Under the pieces are notes generated by a model. The model made no database searches, was not told the origin of the DNA, and saw only the letters and a program-made list of their open reading frames with translations. Made by a program: the position numbers and the translations under genes. This document shows, piece by piece, positions 18,040 to 27,302 of a DNA stretch of 64,000 nucleotides. Origin of the DNA: an uncultured Clostridia bacterium (lineage in GTDB: Bacteria; Bacillota; Clostridia; Saccharofermentanales; Saccharofermentanaceae); NCBI GenBank assembly GCA_946403085.1, contig CAMIYM010000010.1, positions 23,805 through 87,804 of the forward strand, written 5' to 3'. Every line of letters starts with the position of its first letter. The stretch's first letter is position 1.

Positions 18040-18363
18040 ATGAAGAAGGTGCTGTATTTTATCGTTCAGCTTATCATATCTTTGCTGATCTCGTCTTTGA
18101 ACTGGTATCTATTCTCTATGTCAATTCGTTATACAGAAGGGACTATAGATGTTAATGCGACACCTGCGATTTTATTTCTCTCCGGCTTGGCGGTCCTTCT
18201 GATCTTTACGGTCGTATATATAATCATCGGATGGAAAAAGGTTGAAGAATGGAGATGGTGGTGCATCCTTATCTCCGCCGCGATCAATATCGCATCCGTA
18301 ATTATAGGTTACTGGGGTGCAACGGCACTTGTTTATGTCATGTTTTACTCTAACTTCCTGTAA
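18040..18363 (+). CDS. Small three-helix membrane protein, paralogue of the gene at 32028
   Basis: A 107-residue protein with three hydrophobic segments (~5-28, ~43-65, ~74-100). Its N-terminus KKVLYFIVQLI and the WKKVEEWRWW loop match RKTVYFLIQLI and KWVKDWGYW in the 99-residue protein at 32028, so the two are paralogues. It starts 5 bases after the HD-GYP gene with GGAG upstream, so it is cotranscribed and could be an accessory of that sensor, though the paralogue has no such neighbour. Function unknown. Confidence 0.7.
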   Translation: MKKVLYFIVQLIISLLISSLNWYLFSMSIRYTEGTIDVNATPAILFLSGLAVLLIFTVVYIIIGWKKVEEWRWWCILISAAINIASVIIGYWGATALVYVMFYSNFL

Positions 18364-18399
18364 ATGCCCGTATTATGTTAAGTTCAATACAAATTCGAT

Positions 18400-18427
18400 A
18401 AAGGTCCTGGAAACGGGACCTTTATTG
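18400..18427 (+). terminator. Terminator after the HD-GYP operon
   Basis: AAAGGTCC (18400-18407) and GGACCTTT (18416-18423) form a perfect 8-bp stem followed by TATTGTTA; its tail overlaps the next promoter. Confidence 0.7.
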
Positions 18428-18470
18428 TTATAATGCAGATATAAAGCTTATATGGATCCCTTGCAGGAGG
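18426..18470 (+). promoter_or_regulatory. Extended -10 promoter and ribosome site of lipoprotein gene
   Basis: TGTTATAAT at 18426-18434 is an extended -10. AGGAGG at 18465-18470 is 5 bases before the ATG at 18476, excluding the in-frame ATG at 18452. Confidence 0.6.
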
Positions 18471-18475
18471 CACAC

Positions 18476-19117
18476 ATGAGATACAGGAGACCGGTAACAT
18501 TATTGATCGTTGTTTCGCTTTTGTTATGCCTGACCGGATGCGGAAAGAAGCTTTCCTGTGACATGCTTGCCAAGGCAGCCGACAGTTACGGTATAAAGAA
18601 GGCTGAAAAACTTGTAGATTTTAAGAGACTTGTTACGGAAGGTGTTGCAGCCGGATCACTTTACCTGACCTCTAATGATTATGAAGTTGCTACGGATTAC
18701 TATAACCGTTTTATCAATACTCCTGAGCATTATCCCAAGTATGATCTTGATGAAGTAACTATAGCTGTTGCTAATGAGACTGGCAGTGACGGCAAGCTTT
18801 ACATGACATATTTTTACATGATGACTTTTGAAGACGAGAAAAAAGCTGAGAAAGTTTACGACGCTTTTGAAGCAAGATTTATCGATGATGTTCAGCATTC
18901 CAAGAGAGACAAGAAAGATGGAATCACATATGCCATAGAATATGTTGAGACACTTACCGGAGAAGCAGAATATACCAGAGGTGTATATATGCAGGGAAAA
19001 ACTGTTCTTGTAGTCTCAGGCGGCTCTGCCGGTGAAGACGGAAATAAATGTACCGATGAGATCTGCAATTCAATTGGCGTAGTATCTCCGCTGACTCTGA
19101 AAAACGCAAAGAAATAA
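18476..19117 (+). CDS. Lipoprotein of unknown function
   Basis: A 213-residue lipoprotein with a basic, hydrophobic signal and lipobox LTGC at ~residues 19-22. The mature part is hydrophilic with an alpha/beta feel (DLDEVTIAVANETG, YMMTFEDEKKAEKVYDAFEAR), which resembles small substrate-sensing or adaptor lipoproteins of Clostridia without a named family. Its own extended -10 promoter and the terminator upstream mark it as the first gene of a new unit, followed 82 bases later by the membrane protein at 19200. Confidence 0.65.
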   Translation: MRYRRPVTLLIVVSLLLCLTGCGKKLSCDMLAKAADSYGIKKAEKLVDFKRLVTEGVAAGSLYLTSNDYEVATDYYNRFINTPEHYPKYDLDEVTIAVANETGSDGKLYMTYFYMMTFEDEKKAEKVYDAFEARFIDDVQHSKRDKKDGITYAIEYVETLTGEAEYTRGVYMQGKTVLVVSGGSAGEDGNKCTDEICNSIGVVSPLTLKNAKK

Positions 19118-19199
19118 CTGCTCTGATCTGCAACATTTTCGTTCTTATATCTGTACATAATAGTAACAGAAGGTTAAATGCTATATGGAGGAAATGAAA

Positions 19200-20534
19200 A
19201 TGGGATCAAGCAGATTTCCTGTCGGCAAGGTATTGATAGCCGGTATAAGCCTCATTGTGCTTACCGTTGTAAATGTAGTGGGCTTTTATGTTTTTAACTG
19301 GATGTCAGATACCAGGAATAATGATTCCGCTGAGGGTAAGTATTTATCGTATCCTGAATTTAGTGGAACAGTAAAAGAGATCGAAGCTTACGACGTGATC
19401 AATGCTGTGGTCGAAGCATCTCTGGACACGGAAAAGGGTCTTTACGATCCTGATCCTGTTTTCGAGAAGACTGATTCTGTTGAAATAGGAGTAGAGCGAG
19501 GAAACATAGCAAGGATTCTTGTCTCGGGCAAGTCCGGAGAACGCTGGTTTAAAGCTTCCTCAAATACTTATGTCTTTGACAGTGCTGTATTTGACGACTG
19601 TGGAAATACGAGGATAGTTAAAGGACAGAAAATTCTCCTGGCTTATGATGCCAACCAAGCCGATACCTATACTCCGGTGGTTGCGATAAAAAGCACTTCT
19701 GATAACCGCATAAACAGTGTTGCTCCGTATATCTGGAGTATTCTGATTCCCAGCATAGTATTTTTCGCTTCAATTATATTCCTGATGTATGCACTTACTA
19801 AGCGAAAAGATGACCAGTCAGGCAAAAGTCATAAGGGTAAGATCGCTTTTGCAGTCACATTTATGGCACTATCCGTTATCTCAAGCGCCTTGGGAATTTG
19901 GATAAATACATATCTGGCAAAAGCAAAGGCAGCTGTCAAACCTGTCAGAGCACATGCTCCGGTTATCTATCTCTATAACGATACTGACGAGTATATCAAT
20001 GTCAGACTGGATCTTAAGGGAAAACTTACTTCCACATATCCGCTTTACGATGATGATAAAGGCTGGAACGTTATAGCATCTCCTGACGGGATGCTGACTG
20101 ACAGGAACGGAAAGCAGTACAGGTTCCTCTTCTGGGAGGCTGACCTTGATATGGATTACGATATGAGCAAGGGCTTCTGCGTAAGGGGTGAAGATACAGA
20201 AGGATTCCTTGATTATGCACTGCCCATGCTGGGACTTAACGAACAGGAGACAGCGGATTTCATCTCATACTGGCTTCCTTTAATGCGAAGGAATCCATAC
20301 AATGTTGTCTCGTTCCAGACGTCTGCATATACTGATGCTGCAAAGCTTACAGTCAGTGGTTCACCTGATGTTGTTATCAGGGTAAACATGATCTGGTACG
20401 CATCAGATGAACTTGTCAGCATCGAGCCACAGGAACTTTCCAACATGAATCCGTCGCTGGCTGAGCGCAAAGGTTTTGTTGTAGCCGAGTGGGGCGGAGA
20501 AGTGATTCCCGCACCGTCAAAACCTCAGATTTAA
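19200..20534 (+). CDS. Membrane protein with conserved clostridial extracytoplasmic domain
   Basis: A 444-residue protein with an N-terminal helix (~9-31), an extracellular stretch to ~175, two more helices (~178-202 and ~213-237) and a C-terminal domain from ~250. That domain (PVIYLYNDTDEYINVRLDLKG, STYPLYDDDKGWNVIASPDG, FLFWEADLDMDYDMSKGFCV, LPLMRRNPYNVVSFQ) is a pattern I recognise as recurring in secreted clostridial proteins, but I cannot name its function. ATG 19200 is chosen since GGAGG lies 7 bases upstream; ATG 19185 lacks a site. Confidence 0.65.
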   Translation: MGSSRFPVGKVLIAGISLIVLTVVNVVGFYVFNWMSDTRNNDSAEGKYLSYPEFSGTVKEIEAYDVINAVVEASLDTEKGLYDPDPVFEKTDSVEIGVERGNIARILVSGKSGERWFKASSNTYVFDSAVFDDCGNTRIVKGQKILLAYDANQADTYTPVVAIKSTSDNRINSVAPYIWSILIPSIVFFASIIFLMYALTKRKDDQSGKSHKGKIAFAVTFMALSVISSALGIWINTYLAKAKAAVKPVRAHAPVIYLYNDTDEYINVRLDLKGKLTSTYPLYDDDKGWNVIASPDGMLTDRNGKQYRFLFWEADLDMDYDMSKGFCVRGEDTEGFLDYALPMLGLNEQETADFISYWLPLMRRNPYNVVSFQTSAYTDAAKLTVSGSPDVVIRVNMIWYASDELVSIEPQELSNMNPSLAERKGFVVAEWGGEVIPAPSKPQI

Positions 20535-20601
20535 TACAAATCTACTTCATATCAATGATAAAATTTCCATGCCAATAAGGCAGTTTTATAAGGGGAGAAA
20601 A

Positions 20602-21147
20602 ATGAATAAGTTCAAAAGAGCAATAGCAGCAGGACTCTTGCTGGCAATGAGTGTTTTCGTGTTTGCCGGATGCAGCAGAACCGGCCAGGGAAGCAGAGAA
20701 ACAAAGAAGCAGGAAAGAGGTCCGTTAGATGTTAAGAAAGTAACATACCTTGTCTATAGCGGTGACCAGCCGCACGTAGATCTTTACATTATCTCGGAGG
20801 ATCTCAAAGGAACGCATTACAGCATCAATGATGATTTCGAAAAGAAGTACGATTATCTTGAAGGTGAGCTTCCTTCTGAAGATCAGTATAAAGTGTCAGA
20901 CTTTGAAGTCTCTGAATCAGAATGGAATAACATCAAATTACTGGTAACAAGATGCGGCTTTATGGAACTTCCGGAAGAGCTTCCGCCGGTTGAAGGTGAT
21001 GATATTGGATCTACCTATATTAAGATCGAGACATCAAAAGCTGTGAATAAGTCCGGAGGCTGTGGTGCCGGAGCAGGAAGCGAAAGTGAGCATGTCATGT
21101 TTGCCCGTGTAAGAGACGCTATATCGGACGTTATCAGGAACAAATAA
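20602..21147 (+). CDS. Lipoprotein of unknown function
   Basis: A 181-residue lipoprotein: basic start, hydrophobic stretch and lipobox FAGC at ~residues 21-24, then a Lys/Arg/Gln-rich linker and a folded domain (VKKVTYLVYSGDQPHVDLYII, WNNIKLLVTRCGFMELPEELP). No family recognised. AGGGGAG at 20591-20597 supports the ATG at 20602. Near the C-terminus there is a GGCGAGAGS loop. It lies between the membrane protein at 19200 and a cytoplasmic protein at 21172, with short gaps consistent with one transcript. Confidence 0.62.
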   Translation: MNKFKRAIAAGLLLAMSVFVFAGCSRTGQGSRETKKQERGPLDVKKVTYLVYSGDQPHVDLYIISEDLKGTHYSINDDFEKKYDYLEGELPSEDQYKVSDFEVSESEWNNIKLLVTRCGFMELPEELPPVEGDDIGSTYIKIETSKAVNKSGGCGAGAGSESEHVMFARVRDAISDVIRNK

Positions 21148-21171
21148 AACTGAAGTAAAGAGGTAACACTA

Positions 21172-21918
21172 GTGATCGAAAGAAAGCATTTTAAAGACAT
21201 AAACTATAAGCCGTTTATATTTCTCGTTATATTCGGTGCAGCAGGCGATAAGCTTCAGGTATCTGCAAGCAGACATCATGTTGACGGATTCCCGGAAGGC
21301 CTTGAGATGCATGGATTAAACCGTGATGAACATGCTGAATACATCGACGGATTCCTATCAGGAACTCTTGGAGATGTTCTAAGCGCACAGGATCCTGAGA
21401 CCTTTGCCAAGTGCAGCAAAGCCCATGACTGCGTAATAATCAAAGGCGAGATAGCAAAGGACGATACTCTTGATTACATGAGAAATCTTATAGGTATCGT
21501 AAAGGCATTCTTTGACCAGGGCGCAGCAGGCGTCCTTGATTCATCAACATTTACTCTTTATTCAGATGAGTCGTGGACAGATAAGTTTTTCGAGAAAGAA
21601 GTTAACGCCCAGAACCATGCGGTGATCATAGAATCAGAAGAGGATGGAGGCACATGGCTTCATACGAGAGGACTTCTTGCATTCGGCCGTCCTGACTTAA
21701 GCATGCATGCCAAAGATGAGGAAGGTGCTGAAGAGTGCAGGCAGGTAATGAACCAGATGATCTTCTACAGCGGTGAAGGTGTTTTCTTCGATGGTGAATT
21801 CAATATCCATCCACAAGACGGCAAGACGTATAAGATCAGGTCTGAATTCATAGAAGACTTCGATAATGACGATTACAATAACGCATATTGCAATGTGGAG
21901 ATAATCGAAAGGAACTGA
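21172..21918 (+). CDS. Conserved hypothetical cytoplasmic protein
   Basis: A 248-residue soluble protein without signal or membrane segments. It has an alpha/beta composition with several conserved-looking patches (FGAAGDKLQVSASRHH, HTRGLLAFGRPDLSMH, FYSGEGVFFDGEFNIHP). I do not recognise the family; DUF4261-type proteins are a loose possibility. GTG at 21172 has a GAGG site 8 bases upstream. It is the last gene before the convergent permease and is followed by a short AAGGA/TCCTT hairpin with a T run. Confidence 0.55.
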   Translation: MIERKHFKDINYKPFIFLVIFGAAGDKLQVSASRHHVDGFPEGLEMHGLNRDEHAEYIDGFLSGTLGDVLSAQDPETFAKCSKAHDCVIIKGEIAKDDTLDYMRNLIGIVKAFFDQGAAGVLDSSTFTLYSDESWTDKFFEKEVNAQNHAVIIESEEDGGTWLHTRGLLAFGRPDLSMHAKDEEGAEECRQVMNQMIFYSGEGVFFDGEFNIHPQDGKTYKIRSEFIEDFDNDDYNNAYCNVEIIERN

Positions 21919-21934
21919 TAAAGCTCCTTTTTTA

Positions 21935-22771
21935 TTACATCTTTAAGCTTCCGAGCTGTACGCCTTCGACTATATGCTTTGATAAGAAAAGGAATGCTAT
22001 AACGGCCGGAATGGTCATAACGAACGCTGTCAAAAGATAATCTCCCATTGCAAGGTTCAGCGCAGTAACAAGAGGAAGTGTTTTGCTTTCATCTTTGATA
22101 AGTACGACTGAAGGTGTGGAAGCATCATTCCAGCTGGCGACAAATGCGAAGATCGCCTGTGTGGCAATCGCGGGTTTTAAGATAGGAAGAACTATCTGAT
22201 TAAAGATCCTGAATTCTCCGGCACCGTCGATCCTTGCAGAATAGATCATCTCCATGGAGAAAGCCGATTCAAGATAAAGTCTCATAAAGACGACAGAGAT
22301 AGGCGTGGCGATAGACGGAAGGATCAGCACCAGAAGATTGTTCTCAAGGTGGAATTTATATACCAGGTGTATAAATCCTGATGTGGCAATGATCGTAGGA
22401 AGCATCATGAGCGCAAGTATTATGTTGCTGAATACTTTACGGAATTTCCATCTGTATGCATAGATCGAATGAGCCGTCAAAGCGGAGAAGTAAACATTTA
22501 ATAATGTGCTCGATCCCGTAACGACCACTGAGTTAATGAATCCTCGTATTACACGTGGCTTAAAGTAATCCTTCAGTTCATTAATCCTCCTGGGAAGGAC
22601 CTTGATAACATTGGCGGGATTGTTTACCTTGAATCCCGTAAACTCAGTTATCAATGCCAGAAGGGGAGATAATGAGATAATTACCAGAATGATCGATATG
22701 ACATAGACGGCAATACGAAGACGCATGTCGTTCTTTTTAACAGATGATAAACTGCCGGCGTTCTCTCCCAT
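21935..22771 (-). CDS. ABC sugar permease, MalG/AraQ type
   Basis: A 278-residue inner-membrane permease with six predicted helices and the cytoplasmic EAA loop (EMIYSARIDGAGEFRIFNQI, then VLPILKPA), which docks on the ATPase. It is the MalG-like half of a carbohydrate importer. GGGGAAA lies 7 bases before its ATG. The MalF-like partner is divergently transcribed at 22931, an unusual order, and neither a solute-binding protein nor an ATPase gene is adjacent. Substrate unknown; the GH51 enzyme 10 kb away is a tempting but unproven link to arabinose oligomers. Confidence 0.82.
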   Translation of the reverse strand: MGENAGSLSSVKKNDMRLRIAVYVISIILVIISLSPLLALITEFTGFKVNNPANVIKVLPRRINELKDYFKPRVIRGFINSVVVTGSSTLLNVYFSALTAHSIYAYRWKFRKVFSNIILALMMLPTIIATSGFIHLVYKFHLENNLLVLILPSIATPISVVFMRLYLESAFSMEMIYSARIDGAGEFRIFNQIVLPILKPAIATQAIFAFVASWNDASTPSVVLIKDESKTLPLVTALNLAMGDYLLTAFVMTIPAVIAFLFLSKHIVEGVQLGSLKM

Positions 22772-22930
22772 ATTGTTTCCCCATAAGTCAAATGAATCAG
22801 TATCAATCTGACATTAAAATTCTATTTGTATTGCAACTGATTGTCAATTTTTCCTGTTAAATCGAAAATGTGTAATATATAATGGTTTTATTGAATTCAA
22901 ATATATGGATTCTAGAGGATGATAGGAACT
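22772..22930. promoter_or_regulatory. Shared divergent promoter region of the two permeases
   Basis: A 159-base A/T-rich gap between divergent genes. TATATAAT-like boxes lie around 22875-22883 for the plus-strand gene. No clean operator was seen. Confidence 0.35.
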
Positions 22931-23938
22931 ATGGGGAAGAAAAAGTCGCTCGAACGGCATTACAATAAGTGGGGCTATATATTCGCTCTTCCTTTTGTCG
23001 TGGCATTCCTGATTTTCCATTTCTGGCCGATGAGCAATACGATCCTTTTCGCATTCTGTGATCTTCAGCATGTAACTGAAACTGATGATGCTGTTTTATT
23101 GACATCTCACGGTCTGCCCTGGTACAAGAATTTTGCGGATCTTATCAAAACAACTTCTTTCTCGATAGCAATAAAAAACACGTTTAAGTTCTGGATACTT
23201 TATACGATCCCCGAGTTTATTCTGGCATTCTGGCTTGCCGCTACAATGACTGATAGAAGACTTAAGATCAAAGGCAGAGCTCTTTTTAAGACCGGATTCT
23301 TTTTCTCTAAGCTTTTGTCCGGCTCTATGCTTGGCGGAATAATCTCGTCAGGCATCATAGGATTTGTCTCATCTACTGTTTACTATATTCTTCTTGCGGC
23401 AGCCCTTAACGGCTTCGGCGTAACGGAAAAAGATTTCCAATTCTTCTTATCTGAGCATTTCCTTATCATACTGGTAAGCATCTTTATGCATTTTGGAATA
23501 ACGTTTATCTATGCCGTAGCCGGTATGACCAGTGTCCCGGTCGAGATATATGAAGCTGCTGAGATGGACGGCTCTTCAAGGCTTAATACATTTTTCCGTA
23601 TCACGCTTCCTTGCATGCGTCCGCTTCTTTTCTTCATAGTTGTTGTCTCTGTCGTTGACGGACTTACTATGAGCGACGTTCCTGCATATATCGGCAACAT
23701 GAATGATGTTACCAATAAGAGTCTTACTATGATGAACTATCTTGGCAGTATGCTCGGCTTAGGCCGTCTCTGGGGCAAAGGAGGCGCATTCTGTCTAATC
23801 CTTCTTGCTATGTCAGCCGCTATTTCCGGCCTCATTTATTTCTTCCTCATAAGAGACAAATACGATGCCAGACTTAAGAGGATGATGCGCAAGAAGAAAA
23901 GACAGGAAAGACTGCTTCTTGAAGCCAGAGAAAACTGA
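22931..23938 (+). CDS. ABC sugar permease, MalF/UgpA type
   Basis: A 335-residue permease with six helices. The EAA loop is VPVEIYEAAEMDGSSRLNTF followed by FRITLPCMRPLL, the standard MalF-type signature. The basic start KKKSLERHYNKWGYIF and a basic tail flank the membrane domain. It should pair with the MalG-like protein at 21935. ATG 22931 is chosen over 22919 because the latter would overlap its own GAGG site. No binding protein or ATPase follows; the next gene encodes a zinc-ribbon protein. Confidence 0.82.
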   Translation: MGKKKSLERHYNKWGYIFALPFVVAFLIFHFWPMSNTILFAFCDLQHVTETDDAVLLTSHGLPWYKNFADLIKTTSFSIAIKNTFKFWILYTIPEFILAFWLAATMTDRRLKIKGRALFKTGFFFSKLLSGSMLGGIISSGIIGFVSSTVYYILLAAALNGFGVTEKDFQFFLSEHFLIILVSIFMHFGITFIYAVAGMTSVPVEIYEAAEMDGSSRLNTFFRITLPCMRPLLFFIVVVSVVDGLTMSDVPAYIGNMNDVTNKSLTMMNYLGSMLGLGRLWGKGGAFCLILLAMSAAISGLIYFFLIRDKYDARLKRMMRKKKRQERLLLEAREN

Positions 23939-23968
23939 TCAATAACGGATATCGAAAGGAACAGGTAT

Positions 23969-24967
23969 ATGGAACAGACAGGTAAGTGTCCTTCTTGCGG
24001 CGGTACTATGCTATTCAATCCTGGCTTTAAGAGCCTGGTCTGTCAGTCATGTGGACGCAAGGATATCATTCCGGAACTCGTATCTAAGATCGCTGTTAAT
24101 GAACTTGATTTCCTTTCTGCGCAGAATACCGCGAGCCATGACTGGGGAATGGAAGTCAAAATGGTTACCTGCAAACAGTGTGGAGCCCGGATGATCCAGA
24201 ATAAACTTCAAATGTCCGGCATGTGTCCTTTCTGCGGTTCCACGACAGTTGAAGCAGCGGATCCTTCCCAGGATATTATGGCACCGACGGGTGTGATCCC
24301 ATTTGCTATTACTGAGAATCGTGCACTCTATATCTTCAAGGACTGGATCAAGGACAGATTCCTGGCGCCTGAGCTTCTTTCTGAAAATGCACATCTTAAT
24401 AAATTCTATGGCATCTATATTCCGCTTTTTACTTTCGATGTATTAACCGAAAACCGCTATACCGGAAACTATAAAGATGACAACAGGACGCTTTTTAAGT
24501 GCGGTAAGTTCCAGTATCAGGTAGATGATTTCCCTGTTGTTGCCAGCAGGCAGTTAGCATCTGACAAACTTCTTTTGAATGTAATTAAAGATTACAGGAC
24601 TAATGAAGCTAAGCCTTATACGGCAGATGCTCTGGCAGGTTTTCCATGTGAGCACTATTCAATTGGTCTGACGGAAGCATGGAATAGTCTGGGAGATGAT
24701 CTTAAGAGCCATCTTGTGAGTCAGGTAAACAAATTGGACAAGTCAAAATACCTTATGGGAATAGAGATGGCTACTGATTATTTCAATCTCAAGTATAAGT
24801 ATCTGATAGTTCCCGTGTGGCTCAATTCGTTCTTTTACGACAACAAGCTTTATACCATCGTAATCAACGGACAGACAGGAAAGATCGACGGCCAGTGGCC
24901 AAAGTCTTTCGGTACATTCGCGAAAAAAACAGCACTGTTCTTCCTTGGTTCATTCGGATTGGATTAA
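23969..24967 (+). CDS. Zinc-ribbon protein (paralogue 1 of 3)
   Basis: A 332-residue protein with two Cys4 zinc ribbons: CPSCGG...CQSCGR (residues ~7-29) and CKQCGA...CPFCGS (~67-91). These are followed by a ~230-residue domain that enters with GVIPFAITENRAL and closes with LPVWLNSF-like and INGQTGKIDGQWP motifs. The same architecture occurs at 36702 and 61012, so three family members lie in this window. This copy lacks the C-terminal transmembrane helices of the other two. Families like this are often annotated TFIIB-type zinc ribbon, but no function is established to my knowledge. Confidence 0.75.
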   Translation: MEQTGKCPSCGGTMLFNPGFKSLVCQSCGRKDIIPELVSKIAVNELDFLSAQNTASHDWGMEVKMVTCKQCGARMIQNKLQMSGMCPFCGSTTVEAADPSQDIMAPTGVIPFAITENRALYIFKDWIKDRFLAPELLSENAHLNKFYGIYIPLFTFDVLTENRYTGNYKDDNRTLFKCGKFQYQVDDFPVVASRQLASDKLLLNVIKDYRTNEAKPYTADALAGFPCEHYSIGLTEAWNSLGDDLKSHLVSQVNKLDKSKYLMGIEMATDYFNLKYKYLIVPVWLNSFFYDNKLYTIVINGQTGKIDGQWPKSFGTFAKKTALFFLGSFGLD

Positions 24968-24973
24968 TAAAAT

Positions 24974-25717
24974 ATGGCTCAGCAGAATATCTACGACAAC
25001 GATACTTTTTTCGATAATTTCAGAAACTTAAGAAGTGATGAGATCAATTTCAACGAAGTGATCGAATCACCGATAATTACAGCGATGCTTCCTGATATGA
25101 AGGGTAAGAAAGTCCTTGATATCGGCTGCGGCATGGGCCAGCATGCGCTCCAGTATTCAAAGGCAGGCGCACTGTCCGTCCTTGGCACGGACATCTCTGA
25201 GAAGATGCTCGGCTTTGCACAGGAAAACAACTCTGCGGACAACATCACTTATAAGCGCATGGCCTTTGAAGACATCGCGCAGTTAGATGAGAAGTTCGAC
25301 ATCATCACGAGCTCTCTTGCTTTCGATTATTCGGAGGACTTCGGCAAGCTCATGAAGGATATTTATTCGCTTCTTAACAATGGCGGATATCTTGTTTTCT
25401 CGATGTCCCACCCGATTTCGACAGCATACGACGGCGTATACGACAGATATACAAGGACCGAAGACAAGGTAAGACTTTACGCGAACCTTCATAACTACGG
25501 CGTTGAAGGCGTGCGTCATTTCAAGTGGGTCGTGGAAGATTATGAGGTCTATCACAGAAAGTTCTCCACGCTGATCAACTGCATCGCAGGCGCAGGATTC
25601 ATTATCGAAGAATGTCAGGAATCGACAGTTCCTGATGAGATCTTAAAGAAGCATCCCGATAAGTTCGGCGGCGTCATCCATCAGCCTGACTTCATATTCT
25701 TCAGGTGCAGGAAGTAA
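24974..25717 (+). CDS. Class I SAM-dependent methyltransferase
   Basis: A 247-residue methyltransferase. SAM-binding motif I is VLDIGCGMGQHALQYSKAG (~residues 48-66), with motif II GTDISEKML and a post-motif LLNNGGYLVFSMSHP strand. The closing IIEECQESTVPDE and HQPDFIFFRCRK are typical of small-molecule methyltransferases of the UbiE/Methyltransf_11 type. Substrate unknown. It begins 7 bases after the zinc-ribbon gene with a poor ribosome site. Local codon use is more GC-rich than its neighbours (many GGC, GCG, TCG), hinting at separate acquisition. Confidence 0.8.
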   Translation: MAQQNIYDNDTFFDNFRNLRSDEINFNEVIESPIITAMLPDMKGKKVLDIGCGMGQHALQYSKAGALSVLGTDISEKMLGFAQENNSADNITYKRMAFEDIAQLDEKFDIITSSLAFDYSEDFGKLMKDIYSLLNNGGYLVFSMSHPISTAYDGVYDRYTRTEDKVRLYANLHNYGVEGVRHFKWVVEDYEVYHRKFSTLINCIAGAGFIIEECQESTVPDEILKKHPDKFGGVIHQPDFIFFRCRK

Positions 25718-25812
25718 GTTGGCAAAAGTGCTTCTTGTTTGATTATCAATTTATCTTGTGATATTTTTTGTCTTGGAATGCGTTTATTAACGCAAAAAGG
25801 GGTAAATGTATT

Positions 25813-27240
25813 ATGAGATTTGAAGACGGAAGAATTGACCAGTTTGTCAGTTCAGAAAAGACACTTCCGCAAAGTGAGAAGGAAAACCTGATCTGGGAAT
25901 TCAAGAACAGAGGCCGCGGCATGGCATCTGTTGCTTTTAAGTATTTTAAGAATGAACTTAAAGGTGACGACAGTGAAGAGATCTTCACAGAAGATGAGCA
26001 GCGTGCTTTTATGGCGCGCTCGCAGGACCTCGCGCAAAACGGATATCAGGATACTACAGGAGGCAAGGAAGGGAAAAAGCCTTCCATTGTTCCTTTAATA
26101 GTGGTGATCGCAGCTTTTGTTGTTATAATCGGTGCTGCTATGTCAGGAAATGCGCTGGCAGCCTTTGGCGCATTCTTCCTGGTTTTCAGTGCACTTGGTT
26201 TTTATTCTGCATTTACCAAAAACAGCAGAGGTAGAACCTTTTATGGCGGTACGAATTCCGGCTCATCAAAGACTGCCGGAATAGCGATCGGAATAATCGG
26301 TCTTGCAGGAGCGATTCCGCTCTTCTTTGCAAAAATGCTGGGCAGTTCCGGTGCTTTCATGCTTATGGCGGTTTGCCTTTTCGCTGCGGTCGGAATTACT
26401 ATGATCGCCGGATTCTTTATGAGCCTTGATCTTAAGGGCAGGAAGTATAAAGAAGAGATAAGCGCTGAGTGCATCGGTTATTCAAGGATAGTAAGAGAAG
26501 AGTCAAGTCATTCAAGAGGCCACCAGAGGGAAGGATTCTCTTTCATGACATCTCCGATATTTGAATACACCTATCAGGGCAAGGAATACAGAGGTATTTA
26601 TGACCGCATGATCGACGGCCTCGATGCAGATGTTAACAGGGGACCTGTTTCTATAAGGATCGATCCAGACCATCCTGAGGATATATATCACAGTTCAAAA
26701 CCTGTTATGGTAAAAGGTCTTTGCGTCGGACTTATATGTCTTGCTCTGACAGCTGTTTTGGGGTTCTTCTTTGTAACACAGCAGCTGACAGCTCCCCGGG
26801 CACCTGAAGTAAATATGGGGCCCAAAACGATCTTTACGATGCTGTTTGGTTCGGATGAACAAAAAGAAAAAGCCATGGAATCTTTAGGTGATGGCCTTAA
26901 GAAATCAGTTGGAGTGAATAATGAAATCACAGATGAAGTCGTTCAGCATATAGCTGAACAATATAACGCAGCCGGAGAGTGGTATTACGAGCTTGCCAAA
27001 GTTGAAAGGTACGATGTGCAGGATGACAAGAAATTCAATATTATTTTCGAGGATCCTGCTTTCCCTCAAATAGGTAAAAACGGAAAACCTGATGGCCTGG
27101 GTGATACATGGATAGTTTTCTATACGCTCTACGAGTATGAATCTAACGGCGAGAAGAAGATCGGCAAATCGCCCTTCTTCGACGCCAATCCAAAAGAATA
27201 TACTTATACCGGAACGCATAAAGGCTACGAAGGTAAGTAA
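25813..27240 (+). CDS. Multi-pass membrane protein with DUF3592-like domain
   Basis: A 475-residue protein. Residues 1-~80 are cytoplasmic and hydrophilic; four helices follow between ~85 and ~215, then a DUF3592-like domain (AECIGYSRIVREESSHSRG to VSIRIDPDHPEDIYHSSKP) and a fifth helix (~305-325). The last ~140 residues are soluble and resemble a nuclear-transport-factor-like or cystatin-like sheet (EWYYELAKVERYDVQDDKKF, TWIVFYTLYEYE). Function unknown. AGGGG lies 11 bases before the ATG at 25813; the in-frame TTG at 25768 has no site. Confidence 0.65.
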   Translation: MRFEDGRIDQFVSSEKTLPQSEKENLIWEFKNRGRGMASVAFKYFKNELKGDDSEEIFTEDEQRAFMARSQDLAQNGYQDTTGGKEGKKPSIVPLIVVIAAFVVIIGAAMSGNALAAFGAFFLVFSALGFYSAFTKNSRGRTFYGGTNSGSSKTAGIAIGIIGLAGAIPLFFAKMLGSSGAFMLMAVCLFAAVGITMIAGFFMSLDLKGRKYKEEISAECIGYSRIVREESSHSRGHQREGFSFMTSPIFEYTYQGKEYRGIYDRMIDGLDADVNRGPVSIRIDPDHPEDIYHSSKPVMVKGLCVGLICLALTAVLGFFFVTQQLTAPRAPEVNMGPKTIFTMLFGSDEQKEKAMESLGDGLKKSVGVNNEITDEVVQHIAEQYNAAGEWYYELAKVERYDVQDDKKFNIIFEDPAFPQIGKNGKPDGLGDTWIVFYTLYEYESNGEKKIGKSPFFDANPKEYTYTGTHKGYEGK

Positions 27241-27248
27241 AGCACTTA

Positions 27249-27285
27249 AAAAGCCTCCTCAATATCTGAGGAGGCCTTTTCTTTC
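27249..27285. terminator. Bidirectional terminator
   Basis: GCCTCCTCA (27253-27261) and TGAGGAGGC (27267-27275) form a perfect 9-bp stem with A-run before and T-run after, serving both the plus-strand membrane gene and the minus-strand HTH gene. Confidence 0.85.
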
Positions 27286-27302
27286 TATCCCTTATTTATC
27301 CG

